Below, piece after piece: positions 36,001-44,695 of a stretch of 64,000 nucleotides of DNA; position 1 is the first letter of the stretch, and every line of letters begins with the position of its first letter. A model generated the notes under the pieces. The model was not told the origin of the DNA and did no database searches. It saw only the letters and a list, made by a program, of their open reading frames with translations. The DNA lies in NCBI GenBank assembly GCA_914767715.1, contig OU612068.1:26908001-26972000 (forward strand). Reading direction: 5' to 3'. The translations under genes were made by a program, and so were the position numbers. Source of the stretch: Membranipora membranacea (lineage: Eukaryota > Bryozoa > Gymnolaemata > Cheilostomatida > Membraniporidae).

Positions 36001-37995
36001 GAATTCAACCAATGAATAGAAACCTATATTAATAACTGGTTGGTTATCTTTGATGACAAGCTTAACATAGAAAGTAAGGTTAGATTTCGATTGTATGAAT
36101 TCTAATTTATAATTATTCCTCTGAAGCTAATACTAACATCAAGCAAAATTATTTGCATCATCTTGAAAACTTTTAGATACCTTAGTTCATCAACAAAAAT
36201 CAGAGAAACCTGGGCTACTGTGACAACAATCGCGTTGAAAAACGATCTGCACATTGAAAAATATCCAACTTTTAATAAATTTTAAGGGGGGGGGGAGGAA
36301 AGTATCAATATAGAATAATAAATATAATCTATAATAAATTCCTTTTTCTCTGTCTTTATATCAGCAACTAGAGGAGACATTTGCCAAAAATCCCAGTGCT
36401 GTGTTCAAATATGAAACTGATGACAACTCTCAAGCTGTTATTGACATGAACTCTATGACTGGATGTTACAAAGGGAATCAGTTTGAAGTTATCAGAGATG
36501 ACCTCAGCAAACCTAAAGGTAACGGGAAGAAGGCAGCACCTATTAAAGTGATACGTACATTTGGAAATGAATTGTAAGAAATCACGCGTCAAATTTGACC
36601 TTGATTTTTGACCACTTAGATAGAAGACATGGTTCTTAGTTGACCAGACTAATTCCTACTTTTACAGTTCTTGTGGCAGACATGCCGAAAACTTGGGTTC
36701 AGCCACATGATACCTATCAGGAGCTTGTTGTCACCCCAGGCTCACAAGAGTTCAATGAAGTTGAAGGTAATTTTAATAGAACTATTGGAGCTGCCCAAAC
36801 ACAAATACTAGAGGTATGTAAACCAGCTGACTGTTTTCAACACAGCTCCATTAGCTTGAATTGATAAATTCTTGTTACTACTTGAAGCGCAAGTCATAGT
36901 TGGTTGCCTAGAGCATGATATTTTGTGTGTTTTAACTGATTGAAGCCACAAGTCTGCATAATTATTATGAATGCCAATTGACTGAGCAAAAGTCCTAATA
37001 TATAATGATGTGAGGACTGAGTTATAAAACAGCGTAAAAGCCTTTAGTCTTAGATTAAGAGCTTACCAGTTGAGCGTTCAAGTTTGGATGTGATGTGCAA
37101 TCTAAGCTCTCTCATGTCCTATTTCAACTGAGTGTTTTTGTTCTCTAGATAAGACGGGTACAGAACCCAACTCTATATCAGCAGTACCTCCTCTTGAGAA
37201 AAGATGTCGCCAAGAAGCTGAGTAAGAAGGAGGATCAGGTGGACACTGTGCCGCTGTGGCATGGTACAGATCAGGACACTGTGTCAAAAATAACAGCGGG
37301 AAAGTTTGACAGAGGGCTCGCAGGAAAAAATGGTCAGTGGAATGTGTTATAGTAAAAACGGATTCCGATATAAAAATGCTACATTAAAATGTTTGTCATT
37401 AGCTGCTGAAGATAGATAATATTCAAAAAGTGTGTTCATCATCTAGTTATGCTAAAATGGAATGAAAAAACTTCTAGATAAAAAATTGGAGAATAGGCCA
37501 TCACGTTCTATTAATTCACACATGGAAACCTTTTTGTTGCCTTTCATTTGACCCAATTTAGGAGGATGGTCCCATCCTACGGCAACTGCTGTCAACCACA
37601 GGCTTGATCATTGTGTAGGGCTTAAAGCCCCTCCCTTATCGAAAACAGCAACATTAGTGAAGACTTCGGTCTACAATCTGTTTTTCATTTGTAATGTTTA
37701 ATAAACTTTTGCCTTATTAACAGCTGTGGTGTATGGAGTTGGATCCTATTTTGCTCGTGATTCAAGCTACTCCTACAACTATGCCAAACCAAATGCTAGT
37801 AATGAAAGGTATATCATACAAACCAGAGTTATAACTGGTGATTGGATAAAGGGAGCACAAGGAATGAAGGCGGCACCATACAAGAATCCTGTTCTTCAGT
37901 ATGACTCTGTAGTGGATAATGTGCAAACTCCAGGAATCTATGTCGTATTTCATGATGTCGCTGCATACCCTGAGTACATCATCAAGTTTAAATAG
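9030..37995 (+). CDS. Gene A: PARP14-like macro-domain mono-ADP-ribosyltransferase (40 exons)
   Basis: A multi-exon gene of about 2,880 codons that transfers single ADP-ribose units from NAD+ to proteins or nucleic acids. In vertebrates PARP14 acts in interferon and stress responses, in cytoplasm and nucleus. Every exon has AG/GT borders and matching phases; coordinates are in the domain entries below. Order: ~13 RRM/KH-like modules (residues ~1-1394), KH-like block (~1395-1820), macro 1 (~1830-2010), macro 2 (~2030-2212), macro 3 (~2250-2440), KH-like plus WWE (~2462-2680), ART (~2690-2880). The start is the ATG at 9030, with A at -3 and G at +4 and an in-frame stop at 9015. The stop is TAG at 37993-37995. 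The array is much longer than the N-terminal part of vertebrate PARP14. Oddity: an in-frame TGA at 25928-25930 in exon 23. Gene B is a tandem paralogue. Assignment to the PARP14/15/9 group is firm; one-to-one orthology is not claimed. Confidence 0.92.
9499..9522. mobile_element. 24-bp palindrome with near-perfect 8-bp target duplication
   Basis: CATAGACTTA, ATAC, then TAAGTCTATG, in intron 1 of gene A. Flanked by GTCAAACG (9491-9498) and GTCAAACA (9523-9530), one mismatch. Confidence 0.6.
10369..11644. mobile_element. 1.28-kb terminal-inverted-repeat element in intron 3 of gene A
   Basis: The left end (10369-10407) reads TATAACAGAGACTATAGATA and on to CTTCCACTTGC. The right end (about 11606-11644) is its reverse complement with one extra base. 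Arms are about 38 bp. Possible TA target duplication. The interior has no recognisable transposase; a 106-codon minus-strand open frame (10630-10950) has hydrophobic stretches but matches nothing I know. Probably a non-autonomous DNA transposon. Confidence 0.7.
12133..12290. mobile_element. 158-bp foldback MITE in intron 3 of gene A
   Basis: CACTAGGTTAGATCAAGTTT at the left end is mirrored by AAACTTGATCGAACCTAGTG at the right end. The inside has a second inverted pair (TTTGGAGTTGCTCC with GGGAGCAACTGGAA). Related but incomplete sequences occur at about 12869-13060 (intron 4) and 17878-17965 (intron 11), recognisable by 'GATCAAGTTTGG' and 'CAGTTTGCCTG'. Confidence 0.65.
13650..14026. mobile_element. 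377-bp TTAA-flanked MITE in intron 4 of gene A
   Basis: Terminal inverted repeats AGGGCAACCAAGGTTTC and GAAACCTTGGTTGCCCT, directly flanked by TTAA at 13646-13649 and 14027-14030. A TTAA target duplication fits the piggyBac superfamily, though the termini alone do not prove it. The same element occurs twice at 42661-43360, once at exactly the same 377-bp length. It has no coding capacity; open frames crossing it are chance. Confidence 0.85.
15855..18512 (+). other. Gene A exons 8-13: modules 4-6
   Basis: Exons: 15855-16019, 16350-16436, 16602-16766, 17018-17182, 18059-18184, 18402-18512, all phase 1 at both ends. Module 4 ends its first half with 'RFEMNSQG' and continues 'DIKRLM'. Module 5 ends its first half with 'LIQMENPAG'. 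Module 6 ends its first half with 'VIDFENAEG' and continues 'DATKMLEQE'. Each is split just after the third strand, at a Gly codon broken by the intron. Exons 8, 9 and 10 (165, 87 and 165 bp) have exactly the same lengths in gene B. Exon 8 resembles exon 14 ('YIEI...' against 'HVEI...', both with 'HSYD'), so modules 4 and 7 probably arose by internal duplication. Confidence 0.82.
19285..19470. repeat. palindromic, motif-rich stretch in intron 14 of gene A
   Basis: A G-run is followed by repeated 'GATCGCTCGCTC', 'AGTGAGTGAGCGAT' and 'GGGAGCGATTTTG' motifs in both orientations. No coding signal. It may be a degenerate foldback or minisatellite seed. Confidence 0.4.
21128..22115. other. intron 18 of gene A, 988 bp
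   Basis: GTAAGA donor and a CATAG acceptor flank it. I see nothing recognisable inside. Confidence 0.6.
22930..23409. mobile_element. 480-bp foldback MITE in intron 19 of gene A
   Basis: The ends AGACAGTTTTCT and AGAAAACTGTCT are the tips of inverted arms of over 200 bp, which include 'CTCTCCAGTTTGGTAC' and its complement. A second copy of 509 bp lies at 49476-49984 in the opposite orientation. TA borders the left side, which would suit a Tc1/mariner-type TA target, but the right border of this copy is TT. Confidence 0.8.
24101..24132. repeat. 32-bp inverted repeat in intron 20 of gene A
   Basis: TTAGCTCTGATTG and its complement meet around GGCC. It lies upstream of a longer imperfect inverted repeat. 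No function is evident. Confidence 0.5.
24306..24448. repeat. 143-bp imperfect hairpin in intron 20 of gene A
   Basis: The left arm (about 24306-24355, starting GTACTATAGTTTAAG) pairs with the right arm (about 24402-24448, ending AACCAGAGTACTAC), with several mismatches. This has the form of a small foldback MITE. Confidence 0.5.
24579..26436 (+). other. Gene A exons 21-24: modules 11-13
   Basis: Exons: 24579-24764, 25146-25400, 25686-25934, 26160-26436. Module 11 starts at 'GTSLSVSNIPKKDLDTL'. Module 12 starts at 'MSVRLSKLTPDLDPEKL' and ends its first half at 'AIAQFSQPLG'. Module 13 starts at 'AHILAVGQLSKDNIELTL'; its first half should end where other modules end, in a '..x-E-G' split by a phase-1 intron. 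Exon 23 does end that way ('IDVG', stop, 'EG') but with TGA at 25928-25930. Exon 24 ends in phase 2 and joins exon 25 cleanly (AG plus G). Confidence 0.78.
25686..25934 (+). other. Gene A exon 23, with in-frame TGA
   Basis: Acceptor CGCAG at 25681-25685 and donor GTTGGT at 25935 give a 249-bp phase-1/phase-1 exon, as in all neighbours. Its reading frame has no stop until TGA at 25928-25930, followed by GAA and a split Gly codon. Homologous exons end in '..x-E-G', so the TGA replaces a residue of a conserved exon end. A second phase-1 GT lies at 25851 (CAAAG then GTCAAA), whose use would skip the stop but remove 28 codons including the third strand of module 13. It is a poorer donor. Confidence 0.7.
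26792..28103 (+). other. Gene A exon 25 (5' part): KH-like block
   Basis: Exon 25 (26792-28233, 1,442 bp) is the only very long exon of the gene. Before the first macro domain it carries repeated strand-helix units of KH-like type: 'KISVTGERATIENLQVQI', 'MITITGLPSAIEEVQKKM', 'VTMYSESKDKARIAMDCL' and 'LVLSGTTNAIANVKRAL'. The unit 'ITG...AIE....' is characteristic of the KH-like repeats preceding the macro domains in PARP14-type proteins. The usual GXXG RNA-binding loop is not clear in any of them, so RNA binding is not assured. Phase 2 in, phase 1 out. Confidence 0.75.
28104..28939 (+). other. Gene A macro domain 1 (exons 25-26)
   Basis: Coded by the end of exon 25 (to 28233) and exon 26 (28481-28939). 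Key ADP-ribose-binding elements are intact: 'GDIT', 'DAIVNAAN', the glycine-rich 'HCGGLAYAVVRAGG' and the phosphate loop 'STGIFGFP'. In vertebrate PARP9/PARP14 the first macro domain is the one reported to have ADP-ribosyl hydrolase activity. The retained NAAN, GGLA and GIFG elements fit a working hydrolase or reader. The tail of exon 26 is a Pro/Ala-rich linker ('KAPPAARPRA'). Confidence 0.88.
29632..30061. mobile_element. 430-bp inverted-repeat element with tRNA-like segment
   Basis: Intron 26 of gene A. The left end GGGCCACCAGTGGCGTATA and the right end TATACGCCCCTGTGGGCCAC are imperfect inverted repeats. Inside, 29682-29765 has a tRNA-like A box (TAGCTCAGTGTGTAGAGC, with a good D-stem) and B box (GTGGGTTCAAATCCCAT, a perfect T-arm). 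The acceptor and anticodon stems do not pair well, so it is a SINE-type tRNA relic rather than a tRNA gene. Confidence 0.5.
29919..29951. repeat. 33-bp GC-rich palindrome
   Basis: GTGTGGGAGGGCGCTTAAGC continues into its near-perfect inverse (GCGCCCCTCCCACAC) with one asymmetric base. It lies inside the element at 29632-30061 and is followed by more GC-rich sequence with CGTAGGCGTG-type repeats. Confidence 0.7.
30211..31918 (+). other. Gene A macro domain 2 (exons 27-30)
   Basis: Exons: 30211-30317, 30479-30700, 31177-31398, 31816-31918, with phase-0 introns inside the domain. It starts 'LEIVSGDITN', but the NAAN element is replaced by 'DTLVNSVRKDM', and the region after it is short ('SNGKVAPVILSKAGPQL'). 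The second half keeps 'TIAFPALGTGNLRYP'. This fits the reader-type (non-hydrolytic) macro domains 2 and 3 of PARP14. Exon 30 is a short Ser/Lys-rich linker to macro 3. Confidence 0.85.
30772..30980 (+). mobile_element. tRNA-derived SINE in intron 28 of gene A
   Basis: A tRNA-like head has A box TGGCTCAGTTGGTTAGAG and B box GTGGGTTCGAAATGC. It is followed by a body (AGGTGTGCTCCAACTTACCT, then CGCGCCCCTAAGGCA) also found in the copy at 59578-59727 on the minus strand. Confidence 0.7.
32140..34578 (+). other. Gene A macro domain 3 (exons 31-34)
   Basis: Exons: 32140-32289, 32617-32694, 33676-33858, 34345-34578, all phase 1. Elements in order: 'LRIVKGSITEHNADIIVNS', 'SMGG' then 'GMVARALLNKGG', 'WVTSAGDMNAKHIIHL', 'TSIAFPALGTG' and a C-terminal 'EIDIVIFQQN'. 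NAAN is degenerate ('IVNSTDDQL'), as in macro 2, so a binding rather than cleaving role is likely. A LINE 3' fragment sits in the intron at 32840-33208. Confidence 0.85.
32840..33208 (+). mobile_element. 3' end fragment of a CR1/L2-type LINE in intron 32 of gene A
   Basis: Translated pieces resemble the C-terminus of such RT proteins ('GTDNPLFQ', 'DRLPSGR', 'RTLRTRVS', 'PAKAIKFIN'), broken by stops. The fragment ends in a short repeat (CTATCCCTATCCCTA at about 33194-33208), the usual 3' end of CR1/L2-like elements. Confidence 0.6.
34869..36518 (+). other. Gene A KH-like unit and WWE domain (exons 35-37)
   Basis: Exons: 34869-35119, 35640-35891, 36365-36518. Exon 36 has the KH-like 'NPRLANIKVSGLPKDVSSM' seen just before WWE in PARP14-type proteins. 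The WWE domain starts at 'AVQWKYTDREGKP' and continues into exon 37 ('AVFKYETDDNSQAVIDMNSM', then 'YKGNQFEVIRDD'). Of the W-W-E signature, the first W and the 'F-E-V' end are visible. WWE domains usually bind iso-ADP-ribose or help PARP partner recognition. Confidence 0.85.
36668..37995 (+). other. Gene A PARP (ART) catalytic domain (exons 38-40)
   Basis: Exons: 36668-36813, 37149-37332, 37724-37995. The NAD+-binding triad is visible: His in 'LWHGTD' (about residue 2767), Tyr in 'GVGSYFARDSSYS' (about 2799) and Ile in 'YPEYIIKF' (about 2876). An aliphatic third residue instead of Glu marks mono-ADP-ribosyltransferases; vertebrate PARP14 has Leu there. 'FDRGLAGKN' and 'NPVLQYDSVVDN' also match the family. 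The protein ends four residues after the triad Ile. No stops or frameshifts interrupt the domain. Confidence 0.93.
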
Positions 37996-38317
37996 ATTCT
38001 GTTTGTTACTCACATACGTTTTAAGTCTTTCTTAATTCTACTAGTAGAATTTCTCTCATTGAGGAATTTTGAAGGAGTTTGGCATCAGGGTGGAAGCTGA
38101 TCTTTCCTCTGCACAGTGCTGTCACTGACTACTGATGGACATAGTTTGTGCTCTGTCTAGATAAGGAATGTGTTATCAATTATAGCTTGATATCAGTTTT
38201 TAGTATTTGAAATGTAAAGAGTAAATGCATGGCAACAAGTCTCTAGTACATACACCACCCTAGACTATCAAGACAATCACATCACATATATATTCATCTG
38301 GCGGTTTTTCCTATAAA

Positions 38318-38323
38318 AATAAA
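38318..38323 (+). promoter_or_regulatory. possible polyadenylation signal of gene A
   Basis: AATAAA lies about 320 bases after the stop codon of gene A. It is the first clear canonical signal downstream. Single hexamers are common in AT-rich DNA, so this is tentative. Confidence 0.35.
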
Positions 38324-40063
38324 TCAGGACCTGTATTATTGCCACTCATTAATATTTATTCTACCTTGACATTAAATGCCAATGACTAATCTTTTCTGGA
38401 ATTCCAGTTTGATATATAAAGTTTTCACCAAGGACATTAGATAACATTCGACTGCTTATCATTGTTTAATCATGTATGTGGAGGAGTCAGTTTCATTTTA
38501 TTCTAACTGATTAACAGTAACAGGCAGAGTTGAGTGGATAAAATTTCGTAACGCTGTGTGTATCAAAACGTGACTTGATATCTGTGATAAAAATAGATCA
38601 ATGATTGTCCCGTTCTCTCACCTCAATGAGGGGTTTTGAATAACATTGGTGCACTAAATTCCAATTGAGCATTTGAGCCTCATTTGTAACAGCTACCAAC
38701 ACTTGTTGTTTAGAAGTAAACCCATCTGGACAGCACATCTTCATCCTGGCGAGTTGTAAAACTTTTTGATCAGATGAATATGGCAACTTTTAATCTGAGC
38801 TTGTTACAATCCCAGTCCGATTGGCTGAGTTATAAATTTATATCCAGATTGCCACTGGGCATAATGGCTATATGTCTGAGTGACATTTGAATCATATCCA
38901 TGCCATTGTCAATAGCATTACTCCCTGCCACTTAAACCTGTTTATGTATAATAATTTGATAAGGAACTGTGTAAAATGAGCAAAAGCGTTGATGTCTCAA
39001 CAAGTGCAGGAGAGGAAAAGATACTGATTGTATCGGGTGGTGTTATCAAATGACCCCGAAACAATGACAATCAAGTGAGTGTATCAGATACAGTCTATTT
39101 TTCACAGAACTGATTGCTGCTATGTCAATTATAAACAGAAAACAAACTCCCTGATGTAATTCATGTGGTTCTTAAATTCTCGCTTACACCAGGGAGAATT
39201 CTCCCTGCTTACATGATGAAACTTTTTTTTAAACGGGAGTTGCCTTTTCATTTCAGAGTGTGAATAAATCTCGATCAAGCAATCATATTAATTCTGACTT
39301 TCAACCGTCCAATTGTTACAATTTCAGAGATATCAGCGAATCCATGTTACATCAATTTAAAATCACATGCGAAACCAGAGCTAATATATCGATGTAGGCC
39401 TCTCATAAGACTAGACGTGGTATTTCTTACATTGGACATTGAGTTGGAAGCCAAAGCCGACTAGGAAATGTGATAGGCCTATGAGTCAACTGTCATTGCC
39501 TTACAGGTTAGATTATGTTTTGGATTGCTGAGAAGCTAGTACAAGCACTTTGTAATGTATGTAATCAGAAATATATGTATATAGTAGTTTGCCAATGTAT
39601 GTCCATTGGCGAGCATGGGCTCCTGTAGCATGTCTTATTGAACTAGTCAAGACAGGTATCTATATACCTAAGGCTAAATGCTCTTAGCAAGGCAGAAGCC
39701 TTCTACATCCCCACTCAGCCAGTACCTCTTACTCCCTCTCCCACAGGCCTTCTGGGTAATTTTAGAAAATAAATAATTTAACTATATGATCTTATTATTG
39801 AACTTGGAAAGAGACAGTTAATAATATCCCTGATATATCCTTCCCTGAGAAGGATATAAAACCTCTATTTAACTTCTTGAAGAGGTTGCAAAGAATCCCA
39901 TTTTGGCAACCTCCTCCATCGGTCCATATGGCATACAATCGGCAACAGTGTTCAGCCTCTTACGGTAACCTCTTTCCAACTCAGTTTAGACAACTATTTG
40001 CCTGCTGGGAGCCTAGGGCCCCTCGGAAAGACATACCTTTACTTGGAAATTGACCAAGTAACA

Positions 40064-40384
40064 TTACAAAATAAAGTACAGTTGTGAAATACCCTTTACC
40101 AGTGGTTCCTACATATCGTAGCAGCGGGTGGATTGTGTATACCCACAAATGACTGTAGCAAAAGTAGGGAGCTGAGCCTAGCATACACGCACCCCAGCAT
40201 GCAATCACATGAATCCAACATGCATTCAGACAAGCACACTTTGCCTGCCATTGAACTCCTTTGTTCACCAAACAAAAGGCCTTTTGTTACACAACTCTCA
40301 TAGGTGCATTGAGGCATGTCTCCCTGACATCGGCCCCCAGGGCCTATCCAACAGGGTCTTTTAGAACTGTACTTTATTTTGTAA
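40064..40384. mobile_element. 321-bp element with perfect 20-bp terminal inverted repeats
   Basis: TTACAAAATAAAGTACAGTT at 40064-40083 is exactly repeated inverted at 40365-40384. The interior is not palindromic and shows no conserved coding region. Target duplication not evident. Likely a small non-autonomous DNA transposon. Confidence 0.65.
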
Positions 40385-42660
40385 CGAATAGCATATAAGT
40401 TCCAATGTGGCAAGGGAAGGTAAACACATACTTACTTTCCTACCAGGTAAGCCTATTCTCTAGCCCAGCAAGCATATATGATGCATTCACCAGTGTCTTT
40501 CGAGAGGGTTGGGTTCGGGAGATTGTTTTACTACTTTGCAGTTGGGTGATCATTTAGAAGGAGATAAAACTACCCCCCCCCCCCTCCTTCTAGTCTATTG
40601 TCAGATGGCTCAAAAGTGTTCAAAATTTTCTTCTTGCAGAAAAAAATGAGTATATACTTTGATTTAATCTTTTCTGTGGTAATTTTATATGCTAATTACA
40701 GCCAACATCATATACCGTAAAAAAAGTGTCACATACTATTATAAATATAATAACTATAGGCTACAAATATATACTTGAGAGTACCTGTACTGATATTATT
40801 AGCAAATGCAGCTGTCCATACTGTAACTTATTAGAATATGTACTGACGATCTACGCAAAAGAATATTATACTACTAACTGCCTCAAAAACAAAGGTTCAA
40901 ACACATAACATGCATACGCTGCTACCAATGCATAGTTATAATTCATCATCGTCATCACTTTCCTCCGCACTGTCCATAGCGACGCTGCGGTGGTTACAGT
41001 CACGGCAACCACAGAGGGCTGTGCACTTCATTCCTCCTTTCAAACATGAGCATCGGTTGCCGGTGCATGGGTTTGCCTTGCATTGACATTTCGTGGTTTT
41101 CATTATTGATTTGGGCGGGCCATCCATCCATTTAATCTTTAGATCTCCTCCTTCCTCTTCCCATCCATTGCCATCAGGATTTTCAGCTGTGATCATTGGT
41201 TGAAGAGCCGATAGCCAGATTTTTGACTGATAGTTTGCTCGTTTGGTGTGCAGTAGTAAGCAATCAGCGTTCGGTGGTAAAGCTTTCTCAGTCGTGCCAT
41301 TCTTGAATGCATCAAATCGAGCATCATTGATGTTTGAAGCGCTGCTACCATACAATGCACAGGTCGGTTTCTCAATTCCTGGGGGAAGTGAGGAGAGAGC
41401 AAACTCCTTTCCTAGCAGCTGCAGAGCAGTGATGTGGTCATCATTGGCTTTAGACCTTTCTTCTACTTCAGACCTGGTTTGAGAAAAGCAAACAATACAT
41501 GCATGTACCACTAGATTAAGGTATGCCAAAAATTGAGCTAGTGGCGTTTTTGCTATCGACCTCCAATAAGAGAAAAAAGAATAAATTGATACTAAAATGC
41601 CACTAGCTCCACTTCCGGCAAAATTTATTAGGGTACTTAAACTAATGGAGACTGCCGGTATCCTACATACCACCCGACATATAATGTTGATAACACCCAG
41701 GTTTTAAAGCAGAAGTAGGTCTTATGGACAGGTTCTTTAATCTTATCAATTTAATAATATCTGCTCGCTTTATCAATACTTACAGTGAAGCAGGTTGAAG
41801 TTGCTCAAGCCTCCGCTTGTATGCCATAACATAATTGCTCCTACATGAGAGATGATATTGATCATCGGCGGCAGCTATTTCGTGTGATTGTGAGCTGACA
41901 AAAGAGAGTAGCTGCTGATCCTCCATGAATCGTGCGGCTTCTATCAATTCACCTGAAGACATAACCGTTTTACTCGTGACGAGGCAAAAAGTATTGAAAG
42001 TTTGCGCAATTAGGCTACAGTATGTTAACCGATATTTCTCTATAAGATAGTTTAGGCACGCTAAGCCTAGCCAAATTGGAACTAGTACAACGCTACTAGC
42101 TTCACTTTTAGCAAAGTTTAGCGCATCTAAATTACCTGTAGGCCCCATCTGCCTTCAATCAGTCTTTAAGGGAATTACATGTATGTGTCCGTCATCAGGA
42201 CATCATTTTGTAGTACGGTGCACATCAATGCAAACCTTACCTCCTTCTAGTGTCTGAATCTGATGGAGTTGCTCTCGCCTTTTGTTTACATATTTTGTCT
42301 CCTTCCGACAGACCACACATACTTTGGGTAGCGTGGGTTAATATGGGTCTTTGCCTGAGACCTAGTGTACTTTGCTGACACCGTCGTGCTGACATTACAT
42401 ATGTCTTCCTCAGGCTCATCATATTCCTATAGAACAAGAAACACCAATTAGGTACACATCTTTGTAGCAGGACCACAAATAAAAATGGAATATTGTTTCT
42501 GGTAAAATACATATGGGGACAAATTTACAATAGATATATTATAATTATTATAATGTGAAACTGAAGAAAGGTAAACTCACAAGCAGCCTAAGGGCACAAC
42601 TTCTTACACTGGCTTATTGTGTGAGTTTGGTTGGTGATCCAGAGATCACTTGCATTTTAA

Positions 42661-42979
42661 AGGGCAATCAAGGTTTCGCAGCAATGCATTAATGGGTAGC
42701 AAATAATGTGCTGGGCAGTATCAGCTTTGTGCATTACGCGATGAAAAACTAAAAGTAGTAGTAGTTATAGAGCACAGGCTAAATAATAACAGGAACAGGA
42801 AACTGCTATGTGGTATTCTCTTCTAGCTGAGTTTGAGTACCTGATGGGAGAAGTGTTTCACAAGAATTCTGGCTGAATAATCATCCGAATTATATTTTGT
42901 CTTTTTCCCATGCAGAAGGTGCAATCTGCTATCAATCAATAGCCATCAATGGGAAGTTGTTTGAAACCTTGGTTGCCCT
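42661..42979. mobile_element. 319-bp internally deleted TTAA-flanked MITE (copy 1 of tandem pair)
   Basis: Same termini as the copy at 13650-14026 (AGGGCAATCAAGG, with one change, and CCTTGGTTGCCCT), but lacking about 58 bp of the interior. Left TTAA at 42657-42660; the right TTAA at 42980-42983 is shared with the next copy. Confidence 0.85.
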
Positions 42980-42983
42980 TTAA

Positions 42984-43360
42984 AGGGCAACCAAGGTTTC
43001 GCAGCAATGCATTAATGGGTAGCAAATAATGTGCTGGGCAGCATCAGCTTTGTGCATTACGCGATGCAAAACTCAAAGTAGTTGCTGACTCTAAGCTGGG
43101 TAACACTTCAGTTTAGGGGAGGTTCCAAGACTTTGCTGTAATAATTATAGAGCACAGGCTAAATAATAACAGGAACAGGAAACTGCTATGTGGTATTCTC
43201 TTTTAGCTGAGTTTGAGTACCTGATGGGAGAAGTGTTTCACAAGAATTCTGGCTGAATAATCATCCGAATTATATTTTGTCTTTTTCCCCATGCAGAAGG
43301 TGCAATCTGCTATTAATCAATGGCCATCAATGAGAAGTTGTTTGAAACCTTGGTTGCCCT
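42984..43360. mobile_element. 377-bp TTAA-flanked MITE (copy 2 of tandem pair)
   Basis: Full-length copy, same 377 bp as at 13650-14026 and same orientation as copy 1. Bounded by the shared TTAA (42980-42983) and TTAA at 43361-43364. The pair lies in the intron between exons 1 and 2 of the CXC gene. Confidence 0.85.
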
Positions 43361-44695
43361 TTAATTATTAATGATAAAATTGAGTCAAAAACTTATTTCA
43401 GAAATTCAATTCAGTGCTGACCACTAGACCTTTCTATAGTGTAACTTAAGTACATTAGTAAGAGACAGGTTTGGTTTGTAAGCACTCACTTTTATCTTCC
43501 TTTTGGTTGACTTTGCAGCCGCTTGTATTTTGCTATCACTAGCAAATCTGAGCAGACATCCTGGAAGTGGATGATGATGGCTCCTTATCTAACTAAGGCT
43601 GCCCATTTCTCAGCAGCACTGATGACTTTCTTCAGCTTTTCTTCACTCCTCAGTGGTACTATGGTCTCTACTGAGCCTTTATGCTCTAAATGGCACACAC
43701 ACTCCATCCTACTTATGGACAAAACCTGCTAGCATGATGAAGAAAGCAACATTTTCTAATAAAAACAAAATTCTCAAATCATCCAGCCTCATTCTGAAAA
43801 AAGTAGGCTAAGATCTTACATCCAAAACGGATATCCAATGCAGCCACTCATACTGACTTTAGAAAAAATGGTTATTTTAGCAACTCAATTTGAAAATGAA
43901 TTAAAAAGGGGATAACTCCGGTAATACACCTGTAATTGGGTGAAGGTCAACTTGTTCTTCCGATTCTTCCGATAGGTTGCTCGCCGTCGGAGTAGTTGTC
44001 TCCTTTCAAGGGCGATATGCTGTGTAGTGATACCAGAGTGAGACTTGATTATCTGGATGTAAATAACAGTATATCAGTCATCGGAGATGTAACAGTTAGG
44101 TATTTTGTATAGCTTCGCAGCCACGACTCGCAAGGGATCAATTCAAGGAGGTTTTTTAGCGTCACATTCACAATCGCAGGGTTTTCAGCAGTGGGTTGCT
44201 AACATATAAGGGGGAGGATAAGGAGAAATTGACAGACAACTTTTGTTAGTAATCTGGGACAACACTGTAGGGGTTTCCAGTGGATTATCAAACACCAGGC
44301 CACACCACACTCGGGACCAGATCAGGGTAACAAGTCCTTGCCCATACACTAAAATCAACCACAACAGGGCGCCGGGAGCCGAGCACGGGGAAGGGGGCTT
44401 GGTGCCCTCGAGAAAACGGCAACAAATGCACAATCGAAACAGCACTGAGTACTTGTTTCATGAGTTGGTAAATATTGTTGGAGTTGAGTAAGACGAGAGC
44501 AACAAATTATAAACGGAGTAGGATGGCTAATAAACAATGAAATAGGACAGTCCAGTATGTCGATGAGAGTAGTCAGTGGTGTGAGTCATAAGTCAGTAAA
44601 CAATATCATGAGTCATCAGTAGTACAATAACGATCAATAGATAAATGAGCAACAAGGGATATAGTAATGCGAACAACGAACAACATATACAGTTA

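Larger units (their letters stand above)
37996..40935. other. 3' region of gene A and intergenic spacer
   Basis: No supported gene. It holds a probable polyadenylation signal, ordinary AT-rich sequence, a C-run at about 40572-40584, and a small inverted-repeat element at 40064-40384. Confidence 0.5.
40936..43707 (-). pseudogene. decayed CXC-domain gene (four exons found)
   Basis: Minus-strand exons: 43585-43707 ('VCHLEHKGSVETIVPLRSEE', ending in TAA), 42241-42426, 41784-41952 and 40936-41473. The last three join with matching phases (1 then 2). The product has 'YHLSCRSNYV', 'LLLHTKRANYQSKIWLSAL', 'KIKWMDGPPKS' and a C-terminal cysteine cluster, 'CQCKANPCTG' followed by 'CSCLKGGMKCTALCGCRDC', like tesmin/TSO1 CXC domains, then an acidic tail. 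I recall this arrangement as a poorly characterised family found in several marine invertebrates. Decay: exon 2 needs a frameshift between 'HINPRYPK' and 'VCVVCRKETKYVNKRREQL', and exon 1 stops early. The 3' half is intact, so a shorter transcript could still be coding. Confidence 0.6.
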
